A stretch of DNA of 64,000 nucleotides from contig NZ_RQGG01000019.1 in assembly GCF_004769665.1 (NCBI RefSeq), forward strand, positions 72,668-136,667. The letters are read 5' to 3'. Shown here in pieces: positions 46,957-57,046 of the stretch; position 1 is the stretch's first letter; every line of letters starts with the position of its first letter. Position numbers and translations under genes: made by a program. The notes under the pieces were generated by a model. That model did no database searches. It saw only the letters and a program-made list of their open reading frames with translations, and was not told the DNA's origin. This stretch comes from Leptospira kemamanensis. GTDB lineage: Bacteria > Spirochaetota > Leptospiria > Leptospirales > Leptospiraceae.

Positions 46957-48609
46957 ATGAATGTAAACGTTGACAAACAAAACTTAATTCCTTTCCCCCA
47001 AGCTGAATTGAGAACAGACAAACGTGATGGTGCCGATAACAACTATTTTGCGGTAAAAGAAAGTTTTGGTGAAATTTTGGAACGTGAATTCCAAATCCAT
47101 TCGGAGAAACCGACAACACACTCGGAATGGAAACCACTCAGTGCAGATCAAAATTCATACGAAGTTTCCAAAGAAACAACATCCAATCGTGATTTAGAAT
47201 CCAAACCTTCTTCCGTTTCCGATGTTTCCCAGAAATCAAGTGAATCCACTTCTACTCAAAAATCCAGTGAAGAGGGAGAAGAAGAAACTACAGAGGAAGA
47301 TGATTTAGATCGTGATGCTTTAGAATATAGCATTGGCATATTATCCAACCAGTCTTTGTTTGGCAAACATCTCCTTCCTGCAAACGAAGCAAACGAATCA
47401 CTTCAAAAAGAAAAAACCATGGCTCTTTCTCTTCAAAAATCTGCTGAGAAACATAGTATGTACGCTTCTAAAGAATCCAAAAGTTTTTTAGAAGAAACAA
47501 AACAATTGGCGGAAAGTCTTCTCAAAATGAATTTTGCCGATTCCAAAGAGAGCCTTTTCAACACCAAACGAACCTTATCTGAAACGAACTCATCCAATCT
47601 TGTGATGTTTCCAAACGCACAAAAAAAACTTACAAAAGAAATGGATGGTAAGGACCCAAAGTCAATTACCAATTCCCTTTCACAAAAAAACGAAAATACA
47701 CCAAGTGCAATGACAGTTGTGAATTCTTTTCTTCCAAAAGACAAAGGGTTTCGTGGTTTGGAATATGATAACCAAACAGAACTAACAACACGAAAAACAG
47801 ATTCCAAAGGCAAATCTTCTAAAAATGGAAAACAAGATTTGTCTTCCACAGATTCTTTCCTTGAGAAAGAAACTACGAATGTATCGATCACTTCTGATAA
47901 AATGATTCGTTCCCTTGGATTCAAAGAAAAAGAATTCCAAAAACAAAACGAAAACAAAAATCAATTTCAAAACGAAAAATTAAAAGCAGATACAACTTTC
48001 ACAAACCCAGTCCAAACGATTTCCTCTTCCCAAATGGGAGAAGAAAATGGAAAGTCAACGGATGACAAAGGTTCTAGACAAGGTTCGAACTTACATTCGG
48101 TGGAAAACAAACTCCATTCGAAAGCAGATGGTGTAAAAACTCTTGAGAGATCAGAAAAACCAAAAGAAACCAATCTAAAACAAAATTTGGATGAACTGAT
48201 CAAACAAGCGAAGTTTGACATCGTACAAAATGGAAAGTCGAGTGCCGAAATCATCATGAATCCAAAGGAATACGGCCGCCTAACTTTAAAAGTAACCGTA
48301 GACGGTGAAAAGGTGGAAGGACGCATTTTGGTGGAATCAGAAGAGTTACAAAAATCTTTACAAAACGAAATCCAAACCATTAAAGAAAATCTAAAGGAAT
48401 CAGGACTTGATTTACAAGCTCTCATCATTGATTTGTGGGACGATGGAAGTCAGTTTGCTGACAGACAAAACCAAAACGAACTTTACCAAACCCTAATCGA
48501 AACCGCAAAAAACCGAGGAAAAATGGACCTTTTGGAAACGGAAGAGGGAATCGATTTAGAGAAAATGGCACCACTCGAAGATTCCAAAGTCTTAGAATTT
48601 TTCGCTTAA
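46957..48609 (+). CDS. fliK: flagellar hook-length control protein FliK
   Basis: About 550 residues. Residues 1-450 are low-complexity Ser/Lys/Glu/Asn-rich, as expected of the ruler region. The C-terminal Flg_hook domain contains [21 protein letters not shown] and [18 protein letters not shown]. FliK sets hook length and switches export specificity through FlhB. ATG 46957 (MNVNVDKQ) lies after GGGAGAAGG. The in-frame extension back to 46750 overlaps sbp and is rejected. Confidence 0.9.
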   Translation: MNVNVDKQNLIPFPQAELRTDKRDGADNNYFAVKESFGEILEREFQIHSEKPTTHSEWKPLSADQNSYEVSKETTSNRDLESKPSSVSDVSQKSSESTSTQKSSEEGEEETTEEDDLDRDALEYSIGILSNQSLFGKHLLPANEANESLQKEKTMALSLQKSAEKHSMYASKESKSFLEETKQLAESLLKMNFADSKESLFNTKRTLSETNSSNLVMFPNAQKKLTKEMDGKDPKSITNSLSQKNENTPSAMTVVNSFLPKDKGFRGLEYDNQTELTTRKTDSKGKSSKNGKQDLSSTDSFLEKETTNVSITSDKMIRSLGFKEKEFQKQNENKNQFQNEKLKADTTFTNPVQTISSSQMGEENGKSTDDKGSRQGSNLHSVENKLHSKADGVKTLERSEKPKETNLKQNLDELIKQAKFDIVQNGKSSAEIIMNPKEYGRLTLKVTVDGEKVEGRILVESEELQKSLQNEIQTIKENLKESGLDLQALIIDLWDDGSQFADRQNQNELYQTLIETAKNRGKMDLLETEEGIDLEKMAPLEDSKVLEFFA

Positions 48610-48640
48610 ATCCCAAATAGAAATAAAAATCGAGGACCAT

Positions 48641-49225
48641 ATGCCAGACGGAATGTCAGATATCTCTACACAAAATTCAGCAAGAACCAAATACTTCGAA
48701 GGGGATCGAAGTTTTAATATCCGAAAACATTTGGATCAATTGGAAAAAGAAGATAAAAGTGGATTAAAGGGAATTGAAATCAGGGAAAAACAAAAAGAGT
48801 TAGGGAAGGATGATTTTTTAAAACTTCTTCTCACTCAACTTTCTCACCAAGATCCAACAAACCCCGTGCAAGACAAAGACTTCATTGCGCAGATGGCACA
48901 GTTTTCATCACTCGAGCAGATGAAAAACATCTCCTCTGGAATTGCCAGAATGGAATCTAAACAAAGTTATTCGGTCGTAGGAAAAATTGTATCCGGTCCT
49001 GATTTAGTGACTGGAGAAGATGTCACTGGTCTTGCCGGTGCGATTCTTTTTGACAACGAAGGCAAAACCTATGTTCGTGTGAACGGTCGTATGCTTGATG
49101 TTTCTAAAATTAATTTAATCTCTGATCCAGAGTTATTAAAATCAGAAACACAATTCCAACGCCCAATGAATCCTCCAGAGATTCCGAACAATACGTTAAA
49201 AAAACAAGAAGCTTATCAGGATTAA
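48641..49225 (+). CDS. flgD: flagellar hook assembly (capping) protein FlgD
   Basis: A 194-residue hook cap. The N-terminal FlgD signature is [20 protein letters not shown] then [16 protein letters not shown]. The C-terminus is short and lacks the Fn3-like domain of larger FlgD proteins. A GAGGA site precedes the ATG. It lies between fliK and flgE in one operon. Confidence 0.94.
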   Translation: MPDGMSDISTQNSARTKYFEGDRSFNIRKHLDQLEKEDKSGLKGIEIREKQKELGKDDFLKLLLTQLSHQDPTNPVQDKDFIAQMAQFSSLEQMKNISSGIARMESKQSYSVVGKIVSGPDLVTGEDVTGLAGAILFDNEGKTYVRVNGRMLDVSKINLISDPELLKSETQFQRPMNPPEIPNNTLKKQEAYQD

Positions 49226-49263
49226 TTGAAAAAGGTCGATAAAAAAAGAGAGGATAGAACGTT

Positions 49264-50658
49264 ATGATGAGATCACTTTACTCCGGTGTTTCCGGATTGA
49301 AAAACCACCAAGTTAGAATGGATGTTATTGGTAACAACATTTCTAACGTTAACACACATGGATTTAAAACAGAACGAGTAACGTTCCAAGATATGATCTC
49401 ACAAGAATTGCAAGGTGCATCTGAACCAAACGAAAGGATTGGGGGAACAAACCCAAAACAAGTTGGTCTTGGATCTCTCATTGCTGCGATTGATAAAATC
49501 ATGACACAAGGTGCTTTACAAACCACTGGAAAAAATACAGACCTTGCCGTTTCAGGAGAAGGATTTTTTGTCGTTAAAGATGGAGACAAACAGTTTTATA
49601 CTCGTGCTGGTGCCTTCAACGTAGATAAAAATGGTTTTTATGTAAACCCAGCCAATGGGCTCAAAGTGCAAGGTTGGAATTCTAGACTCGATGAATCTGG
49701 AAATAAATACATTAACTCAGCAGGATCTCTCGAAGACATCGTGATCCCTCTCTATTCCAAAGAACCTGCTCGTGCGACACAAAACGTAGATTTCCAATCG
49801 AACCTCAATGCAAGTGTAGCAGCAGTTCCTCCTGACGCTACAGAAGAAGACATCCAACGTTATATCAATGATCCAGATCCTCGCCAAAGAAGAGGCCATG
49901 TAACTTCTATTAATGTGTATGATGAATTAGGAAACACTCGCCAAATGGGTGTGGAATTTTACAAAATGCGTGAAAACGTTTGGAAAATGCGTTTTAAATT
50001 AGAAGACTCAAGCCAAGTTTCCGTGGATGTAAGCGGAACTGGTGGGGAAAACACAAGTGTTTCTGGTAATACAGAACTCGAAGTATCCTTCACACCAGAT
50101 GGTAAAATCATCAGTGTATCGGATGGAGTGGATTCTCAAACGACAGGAAAACTAAAAGCAGACATTTCCTTCCGCATTCCCGGAAATCCAACCGCTCAAA
50201 AATTCAGTTTGAATCTTGGGGAAGCAGGACTTGTGGGTGGAATCACACAATTCTCTTCTGACTTCACAACCAAAGCGGTAAAACAAGATGGTTACCCAAT
50301 GGGTTATATGGAATCTTTTTCCATCGATAACACAGGAACAGTGACTGGTGTTTTCTCTAATGGAGTGCGTCAACCACTAGCAAGAGTCGCTCTTGCCAAC
50401 TTCACAAACCCAGCAGGTCTCAATAAAGAAGGAGACACAATGTATAGTTCCTCACTGAACTCAGGGGAAGCGAATATTGGGGAAGCAGGAAGCCAAGGTC
50501 GTGGAAAAATCAACGCGGGGCTCCTTGAGATGTCAAACGTTGACCTTTCTGACCAGTTCACGGATATGATCGTGACACAACGTGGTTTCCAAGCCAACTC
50601 GAGAACCATTGTGACATCTGACCAGATGATCCAAGAAGTCCTCGGTCTCAAACGATAA
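49264..50658 (+). CDS. flgE: flagellar hook protein FlgE
   Basis: The 464-residue hook subunit has the N-terminal rod motif [27 protein letters not shown] (partly given) and [11 protein letters not shown]. The middle domain has [11 protein letters not shown], and the C-terminus [21 protein letters not shown] closes the coiled coil. I find no cysteine anywhere, although lysinoalanine crosslinks of other spirochaete hooks need one. It is last in the operon and followed by a strong terminator. Confidence 0.96.
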   Translation: MMRSLYSGVSGLKNHQVRMDVIGNNISNVNTHGFKTERVTFQDMISQELQGASEPNERIGGTNPKQVGLGSLIAAIDKIMTQGALQTTGKNTDLAVSGEGFFVVKDGDKQFYTRAGAFNVDKNGFYVNPANGLKVQGWNSRLDESGNKYINSAGSLEDIVIPLYSKEPARATQNVDFQSNLNASVAAVPPDATEEDIQRYINDPDPRQRRGHVTSINVYDELGNTRQMGVEFYKMRENVWKMRFKLEDSSQVSVDVSGTGGENTSVSGNTELEVSFTPDGKIISVSDGVDSQTTGKLKADISFRIPGNPTAQKFSLNLGEAGLVGGITQFSSDFTTKAVKQDGYPMGYMESFSIDNTGTVTGVFSNGVRQPLARVALANFTNPAGLNKEGDTMYSSSLNSGEANIGEAGSQGRGKINAGLLEMSNVDLSDQFTDMIVTQRGFQANSRTIVTSDQMIQEVLGLKR

Positions 50659-50670
50659 GAATAGTGGAAG

Positions 50671-50692
50671 AACGGGGGTAACCCCGTTTTTT
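50671..50692 (+). terminator. terminator of fliK-flgD-flgE
   Basis: AACGGGG-GTAA-CCCCGTT is a perfect 7-bp stem with a tetraloop followed by TTTT, 13 bp after the flgE stop. Confidence 0.92.
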
Positions 50693-50754
50693 CCTTGAGT
50701 TCTGCAAAATTCTCAACAAACTAGGTCAAACCAAACCTTTTAGAATTTTGCCAA

Positions 50755-53100
50755 TTGTCACGTTTCCAAAAAAATACTCTCCTCGTTTTTATCCTTCTTG
50801 CGGCGATCGCCTACGCCCCGTTATACTATTCAGTCAAACAAGTCATCAAAAAAGAGTCCTTACCGATTACTTTAGAAACACCTGAGACTGTTATTTTTTT
50901 TAGTTTAGGTGAGTTTCTTCCGAAAGGGGAAAGTTTTGATCCAAAAACCATTCAAATTTCTAAACAATTGGTCAATGCCCAATTCCAAAAGACAACGGAT
51001 GCTGTTTATTTAGGAATCCATTCTGAATTGACTCCTGTAAAACAAAATCGTTCCGAGATGATTTTAGAAGGCAAATTCCAATGGGATGTAAAAGGAATTA
51101 CATTTACACCAAAACTCCGTTATGTGGAGTCCAAATCCACAGCAGAAGGAAAATCGGTCTTTATCAAATACGAAGAACGGGGTACACTCGGATTTGAGAT
51201 TCAAAATGCACTTACAAATTTATTAGAAGAAACCATTCGATTGAATCGTCTGACAAAACGTATTCCTAAATGGTCACTGCTTTCTAAAGAAGAGATCCTT
51301 TCCGAATCAGAATTTGTAAAACTTTCCGAATGGCAAGTGAAATCCAGTTTGGAGGAACGAAAGAGTTTTCTCCAATCCTTACCATTTAAAATCGAATATA
51401 CGGAATTTTTATGGTACAAACTTCGTTTGGAAAAACAAACGGAAGAGAACCTAAAAGACATATGGAAAGAAGTTGGTTCCAATCCAAAAATCCAATCTCA
51501 GTTAAGATTCCATATCGCAAAAAACATATCTGAATTTTATTTTGCAAAAGCAGAATACGCAAAAGCAATTGAATTTGCCAATGCTGCCAAACGAGAAAAA
51601 GAAAATTCAAAACTAGTGTTCCATAGTGAGTATGCCGATACCATTTCCTTACTTGGTAAAAGTTTGGTCTTAGATGGAAAAAAAGAAGAAGCCATCTTTT
51701 ATTTGACATCGGCTAAAAAAATCTATGAAACATTGGGATTAACTCTCGATCCAATGGGAATTGAGAATTCCTATTTTTATGGATTATTGCTTCATGATTT
51801 GAACCAACTTGAACTATCTGCGTATGAACTTTCAGGGATCCAAGGAAAACTGGGTAATGTCTACCAGTCCATTTATTTGGATTATAATTTAGCCTTAGTG
51901 TTATACAAATTAGGTCGGTATGAAGGGGCGATTTCTCTTTTACAAGAACAACGAAAGAAAATTTTTGAAACTTCCATACCTAATTTCGACATTGCCTTAC
52001 AATCTTTATTATTATATGGTGCAGCACAGTATGCAGAAGGCAATTGGAGTATCACAAAATCCATTTGGGAATCTATCTTAAATGCCAAATCAACTTATGC
52101 CATCGAAGACAAACTGTATTACCGACAAACTCTATTTAACCTAAGTATATTATCCTTACAAAGAAAGAATTTAGAACAGTCGGAAACTTTTTATAAACAA
52201 TATGTAAAACTATCTCCTTATGGACAAATCCTGCCACTTCCCACAGATGCAAGTTTTGAAATCGGAAAGGTGGTTTATCCGTATACATGGTCTTATCCAA
52301 ATGGTAGTCTTTTTTCTGACTTAGAAGAAAAAACCATCCGTTCTTATACGGGACGTTATCTCTTTCAAACCCAAGATGAAGAAATTCGCGCAAGAACCTA
52401 TGAAAATCGATTGGAAGATACCAATTTATTTTTAGATGATTTATTAAATCCATCGGCTTATCTTTCCAAACCCATGCTCATTCTCAGAAAATCACTGTTT
52501 GGTGATCTGAAATTACATGAAAGAGGAAATCAAATTGTATTTTTAGACATAGGCCCTGCTTTAAATCATCCAGAATACCCAGGAGTCACTTCGCAAGCAG
52601 TAGCCAAACATTTTCCTAAAATGGAAGTCGTACTTTGGGAACTTCCTGGGGAAGTGGATTTGTTTTTGAAAAAAGTAAAAACAGAACTCAAAGAAAAATT
52701 ATATGGGTTTTCCAATATTCGCATCCTTTCTGCAGATGGAGTCGGGGATTTCCAAACTGAATACAATGACCCCAATCATTGGATCCTAAGAAATCGTCCC
52801 ATCCCAAACCTGAAACACAAAACAATTGTGATCCGAGCGGCGAATTCCATAGATATTTATGAACCTTATACAAAAATCCAACCTCATTTTCAAATCTTAG
52901 GCAAAGAATTAAAAGACAATCCTGTATTGTATTTTTTCAATCGAAGTATCCTCTTAAAACCAAAAGGAAAAGAGAAGTTTATCCTCATTGGAAATCAGTC
53001 CATCCGAGGGTTTCATCATAATTTCCAAAGCCTAGACCGAAATGGGGAGCCACCTTATTCCATCCTTCCTTTCAGTATCAGTGATGAGGTGATGCCATGA
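50755..53100 (+). CDS. membrane-anchored TPR protein with Rossmann-like C-terminal domain
   Basis: The 781-residue protein has an N-terminal hydrophobic segment (TLLVFILLAAIAYAPLYY), an early beta-rich domain, then TPR repeats from about 250 to 480 (AKAEYAKAIEFANAAKREK; ALVLYKLGRYEGAISLLQ). From about 590 comes a domain with VFLDIGPALNHPE, TSQAVAKHFPKMEVVLWELPG and ILSADGVGDF, laid out like a class I methyltransferase but without the usual GxGxG. It starts with TTG and no strong ribosome site. It is coupled (ATGA) to the next gene. Confidence 0.82.
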   Translation: MSRFQKNTLLVFILLAAIAYAPLYYSVKQVIKKESLPITLETPETVIFFSLGEFLPKGESFDPKTIQISKQLVNAQFQKTTDAVYLGIHSELTPVKQNRSEMILEGKFQWDVKGITFTPKLRYVESKSTAEGKSVFIKYEERGTLGFEIQNALTNLLEETIRLNRLTKRIPKWSLLSKEEILSESEFVKLSEWQVKSSLEERKSFLQSLPFKIEYTEFLWYKLRLEKQTEENLKDIWKEVGSNPKIQSQLRFHIAKNISEFYFAKAEYAKAIEFANAAKREKENSKLVFHSEYADTISLLGKSLVLDGKKEEAIFYLTSAKKIYETLGLTLDPMGIENSYFYGLLLHDLNQLELSAYELSGIQGKLGNVYQSIYLDYNLALVLYKLGRYEGAISLLQEQRKKIFETSIPNFDIALQSLLLYGAAQYAEGNWSITKSIWESILNAKSTYAIEDKLYYRQTLFNLSILSLQRKNLEQSETFYKQYVKLSPYGQILPLPTDASFEIGKVVYPYTWSYPNGSLFSDLEEKTIRSYTGRYLFQTQDEEIRARTYENRLEDTNLFLDDLLNPSAYLSKPMLILRKSLFGDLKLHERGNQIVFLDIGPALNHPEYPGVTSQAVAKHFPKMEVVLWELPGEVDLFLKKVKTELKEKLYGFSNIRILSADGVGDFQTEYNDPNHWILRNRPIPNLKHKTIVIRAANSIDIYEPYTKIQPHFQILGKELKDNPVLYFFNRSILLKPKGKEKFILIGNQSIRGFHHNFQSLDRNGEPPYSILPFSISDEVMP

Positions 53101-54098
53101 TTTCATTAGAAATAGATTTCCTTTTCTTTTTGATTTCGTTAGTATTAGTATTCAAATGTTTTCGGTCGGTTACCCTTCCAGAAGAGAAACAACTGTTACT
53201 CCTCTACTGGGTGGCAAATTTAATCCTAACGGTTTTGCTTTTAATCAGTCTTTCGCGTTTGGGAGTGAATATCACTGGTTGGAAAACAAAGTCTTTATTT
53301 CGAATTCTAACCATTTCTAATTTGGTATCCTTTTTCACCTATAATGCGTTAGAAGATCGGATTTTTTCGTTTCGTCGCAGTGTTGGATTTGCTATTACCT
53401 TAGTTTTGTATTTGTTTTTTGGTTCTTTTTTTTATTGGATCCAAATCTTCCAAACAGGTCTCCATGCAGAAGACAAATCTCTCCTTTTACCCTTCACCAT
53501 TTCGTTAGGAGCATTTGTTTGGTCACGGGAGATGTTTTGGACCCATCCCAAAACAACCGAATCAAAGTTAGCGGATGACTTTCTAGGGCAATTTGGATTT
53601 CTTTTTTTACCTTCATTTCTTTTACTTCTATCTCCTTTTTCCTCGAATTATGAATTTGTAGAAATCCTTTCATCGGCGGTGATTTTGGGACTCTCCTCTT
53701 TGCTCGGGTTCACTTTGGTCTCCCAAATCCTAAAGGTTACCTACCTGAGTGAAGCGGAGATCGGCATGTGGATCGGAACTATTAGTTTCTCCTCCGTTTT
53801 GGGAATTGATTTACTTCTGGGACTTCCCATTGCCTTTTTTGTGGGCATGATGGGTCGTGGGCTCTACTTTCTTTTGGATACACTGGATTGGTCTAGTTCA
53901 GGGAAACGAGGAGTGGTATCCTTTTTGTTTCCATCTGTTCTTGGTGTTTTTTTACCATTTTTACTCCTCGAACCAAAAGATTGGAGCCATGCACCCTATG
54001 TCTTGTTAGGAGTCCAAGTTCTTTATTTTTTAAGTTTTTATCTCATTTCCAGTTTGGTTTTTGGTATTCTTTTACTTTGTAAACCGAAGACAGATTAA
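53097..54098 (+). CDS. polytopic membrane protein
   Basis: The 333-residue protein has about nine membrane helices (for example FLFFLISLVLVFKCF; LILTVLLLISLSRLG; FLPSFLLLLSPF) and few polar loops. No transporter signature is visible. Its ATG overlaps the stop of the TPR/Rossmann gene, so the two products probably act together. An HD-GYP gene follows 51 bp later. Confidence 0.8.
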   Translation: MISLEIDFLFFLISLVLVFKCFRSVTLPEEKQLLLLYWVANLILTVLLLISLSRLGVNITGWKTKSLFRILTISNLVSFFTYNALEDRIFSFRRSVGFAITLVLYLFFGSFFYWIQIFQTGLHAEDKSLLLPFTISLGAFVWSREMFWTHPKTTESKLADDFLGQFGFLFLPSFLLLLSPFSSNYEFVEILSSAVILGLSSLLGFTLVSQILKVTYLSEAEIGMWIGTISFSSVLGIDLLLGLPIAFFVGMMGRGLYFLLDTLDWSSSGKRGVVSFLFPSVLGVFLPFLLLEPKDWSHAPYVLLGVQVLYFLSFYLISSLVFGILLLCKPKTD

Positions 54099-54149
54099 AT
54101 TTTTGAAAAAACAATCGACAGTGAATTTTTTGCTGTCGATAGTATTTCT

Positions 54150-56123
54150 GTGAACCAAGCTTTGGATTCGAAATACATCATCACGGATGACCCTTTTTTT
54201 GAAGGTAAAATTGCCGATTATTCTAAAAAACTCAAAACCAAGGTTCTCACTCTCGCTGAATTACTAACTACAGATTTTGATTCCCAAGGAAAAATCATCC
54301 AAGTTTTGTTTTACATTTCACGTTACGAGTTAGAAAACAAACACGAACAAATCCACCAATTTTTAAAAGAACATCCCACGGTCATGTCCAATATCATCGT
54401 CCGTGCTCCGATCGACTACACAGGTTATATGGCATTGTCCATCGAAGAAGATTTATTTTTTACAAATGTTCCTGATGATGCACCATTAATTTTTCTGATC
54501 AAAAATTTGGTGAATGCATTTACCAGCTTACAGATGATTGTGGATAAGTTTGAACTTCAGAAACGAATCAATGTTTCCACAAACGAAATCTCTAAACTAA
54601 CAAAAATCGGTATTAGTCTTGCCAATGAAAAAGATTTCACAAAATTACTTCGTGATATTTTGAATTCTGCTCGTGAGATTTCCAACTCCGATTCAGGCTC
54701 TTTGTATTTGGTAGAAAAAGACGAAAGGGGAAATCCAAGAAATTTACGATTTAAAATTTCCGCATTGGATTTGAGTAGCGATGAATTCATCCTACCCATC
54801 AACAAAAAAAGTATCGCTGGTTATGTGGCGTTTACAGGTAAACAATTAAACATTCCCAATGTTTACGAACTTTCTGGCAAAGAAGAATACAAATTCAATA
54901 GCGACTTTGATCGCATGAGTAATTATTATTCAAAATCCATGTTGGTGGTTCCCATGAAAGACCACCATGACGAAGTCGTTGGTGTGATTCAACTCATCAA
55001 CAGGAAAAAGAATTTTCAAACGAAACTCAGTTTAGAGGAAATGAAAACCAACTCTGTTTTGGAATATGACAAATATTCCGAAGAACTGGTGATGGCTGTG
55101 GCGGGACAAGCGGCAGTTGCCATCCAAAACAATAATTTGGTTCATGACATTGAAACTCTATTTGAAGGTTTTGTCACAGCGAGTGTATCCGCAATTGAAT
55201 CAAGGGACCCAACAACATCAGGTCACTCCTTTCGAGTGGCCCAATACACGGTAGGACTTGCCGAATCAGTAAATGGGGTGCAAGTAGGTCGCTTTAAGGA
55301 CGTCAATTTTAATGAATCCCAAATCAAAGAAATTCGTTACGCTTCCTTATTACACGATTTTGGAAAAGTTGGTGTTCGCGAAAAAGTTTTAGTTAAGGCA
55401 AAAAAATTAGAAGATTATGAATTAGATCTCATTCGTTGGCGATTTCAGTTTATATTAAAAGATGTCGAAGCGAAACTTGCACAAAAGAAAATTGAATACT
55501 TAAAAAAACATGGTAACAACGGTTATCCTCAGTTTGAAAAATCAATCCAGTTGGAATATGCCTTAGAAAAAGAAAAGTTGGAAGAGATGGTGCGTGTCAT
55601 CACAGATTCCAATGAACCAACCATTTTGGAAGAAGGGAATTCAAACTTTTTAGAAGAGATTTCTAAGATGAGTTACCATACAACAGAAGGGAATCAGTTG
55701 AGTTTACTGCTTCCCAAAGAATTTAATTTTTTATCGATTCGACGAGGTTCTTTAGATTTTGAAGAACGAAGAGAAATCGAATCCCATGTGGAACATACCT
55801 TTCAATTTTTATCCAAAATTCCTTGGACAAGAGAACTCAAAATGGTTCCAAGCATTGCCCATGGCCACCATGAAAAATTAAATGGATCGGGATACCCTCG
55901 TGGATTGTCTGCCGTTGAGATCCCCGTCCAAGCGAAAATGATGGCAATCGCTGATATTTTTGATGCTCTGACGGACCAAGACCGCCCTTATAAAAAAGCA
56001 GTCCCACTGGAACGTGCCTTTGATATTTTGAAAATGGAAGTCCGTGACCAACACATTGATGGGGATCTCCTCGATCTCTTTATTGAGAGTCGGGCCTACG
56101 AAAAAATTCAGCACAAACATTAG
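54150..56123 (+). CDS. GAF domain / HD-GYP phosphodiesterase-like protein
   Basis: A 657-residue protein. The N-terminal 140 residues resemble a diverged receiver or sensory domain. A GAF domain follows (about 160-320; [25 protein letters not shown]). The HD-GYP domain has [39 protein letters not shown] and [17 protein letters not shown]. About 110 helical residues are inserted between the HD and GYP halves. It may hydrolyse cyclic di-GMP; metal ligands are intact. GTG start. Confidence 0.9.
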   Translation: MNQALDSKYIITDDPFFEGKIADYSKKLKTKVLTLAELLTTDFDSQGKIIQVLFYISRYELENKHEQIHQFLKEHPTVMSNIIVRAPIDYTGYMALSIEEDLFFTNVPDDAPLIFLIKNLVNAFTSLQMIVDKFELQKRINVSTNEISKLTKIGISLANEKDFTKLLRDILNSAREISNSDSGSLYLVEKDERGNPRNLRFKISALDLSSDEFILPINKKSIAGYVAFTGKQLNIPNVYELSGKEEYKFNSDFDRMSNYYSKSMLVVPMKDHHDEVVGVIQLINRKKNFQTKLSLEEMKTNSVLEYDKYSEELVMAVAGQAAVAIQNNNLVHDIETLFEGFVTASVSAIESRDPTTSGHSFRVAQYTVGLAESVNGVQVGRFKDVNFNESQIKEIRYASLLHDFGKVGVREKVLVKAKKLEDYELDLIRWRFQFILKDVEAKLAQKKIEYLKKHGNNGYPQFEKSIQLEYALEKEKLEEMVRVITDSNEPTILEEGNSNFLEEISKMSYHTTEGNQLSLLLPKEFNFLSIRRGSLDFEERREIESHVEHTFQFLSKIPWTRELKMVPSIAHGHHEKLNGSGYPRGLSAVEIPVQAKMMAIADIFDALTDQDRPYKKAVPLERAFDILKMEVRDQHIDGDLLDLFIESRAYEKIQHKH

Positions 56124-56194
56124 AAAAAACAGGAAAAAAAGTTCGTCTTTTAAGGCACCTCCGAAACTTCTGTGTCTAAGCATTAGGAGGAGAC

Positions 56195-57031
56195 ATGAAC
56201 CAAACTTTAAAAGGTCGCACGGTGATCATCACTGGGATTACAGATGCGTCCTCTCTCGCATTGATTATAGCCAAAGAATGTAAAGACCAAGGTGCCAAAC
56301 TCATTTGCACAGGACTTGGGAAAACCCCATTCCATAAAAATTTATCAGAAAACAGTATTAATTTTTTAGACCGCACTTATTCTGATTTCCAAAACACCGT
56401 CAAAAAAGAGTTAGGTGACGATGTAATCACTTTCCCACTCGATGTGACAATCCAAGAAAGTATTGATTCCTTTGGAGATTTCCTGAAGGAAAAACAGGAA
56501 ACCATTCATTCTTTATTACATTCCATCGCTATGGACAAAACCATCCGCCAAGGGAAAGTAAAACCGATCATGACTGTCTCCAGAGAAGAATTTATGGATG
56601 CGATGAATGTATCTTCCTTTTCCTTACTTGCAATTGTACAAAGCCTTTACAACCGAAATCTTTTGTCAAAGGGTGCCTCTATTGTTGCTCTCAGTTATCT
56701 TGGAGCCGAAAAAGTTGTTGTACACCCTTACAAAAACATTGGTGTTGCAAAAGCTGCCTTAGAACGCCTTGTGAAAGAAATGGCGATGGAACTCGGAAAA
56801 GAAAAAGAAATTCAAGTGAATGCGATCCGATTTTCTCCGTATCGTGCCAGTAAAGCTGGATCTGCAATTGAAGGTTTGGAAGAAGCGGAAATCCATTGCC
56901 ACACTTCTTCTCCATTAGGAAATGCGAGAGCAAAAGACCTAGCGGAAGAAGTGTGTTATCTCTTTCGCCCTTCCAATCGCATTACAGGAGAAATCCGACA
57001 TGTGGATGGAGGATATCACATACGAGGATAA
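56195..57031 (+). CDS. fabI: enoyl-[acyl-carrier-protein] reductase (NADH)
   Basis: FabI completes each fatty-acid elongation cycle. The 278-residue short-chain dehydrogenase has the FabI-type catalytic set: Tyr168 in LSYLGAEK, Tyr179 and Lys186 (Y-x6-K in PYKNIGVAKAALE). The nucleotide loop is TGITDASSLALIIA. An AGGAGGAG ribosome site precedes the ATG. It would be the triclosan-sensitive class by motif. Confidence 0.94.
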   Translation: MNQTLKGRTVIITGITDASSLALIIAKECKDQGAKLICTGLGKTPFHKNLSENSINFLDRTYSDFQNTVKKELGDDVITFPLDVTIQESIDSFGDFLKEKQETIHSLLHSIAMDKTIRQGKVKPIMTVSREEFMDAMNVSSFSLLAIVQSLYNRNLLSKGASIVALSYLGAEKVVVHPYKNIGVAKAALERLVKEMAMELGKEKEIQVNAIRFSPYRASKAGSAIEGLEEAEIHCHTSSPLGNARAKDLAEEVCYLFRPSNRITGEIRHVDGGYHIRG

Positions 57032-57046
57032 AATGAAATCCGTGGG

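Noticed and set aside
47433..47957. Open frame of 174 codons on the minus strand opposite fliK
   Set aside because: It is a shadow of the low-complexity Lys/Ser-rich fliK frame, with Phe/Ser-rich nonsense composition and no ribosome site.
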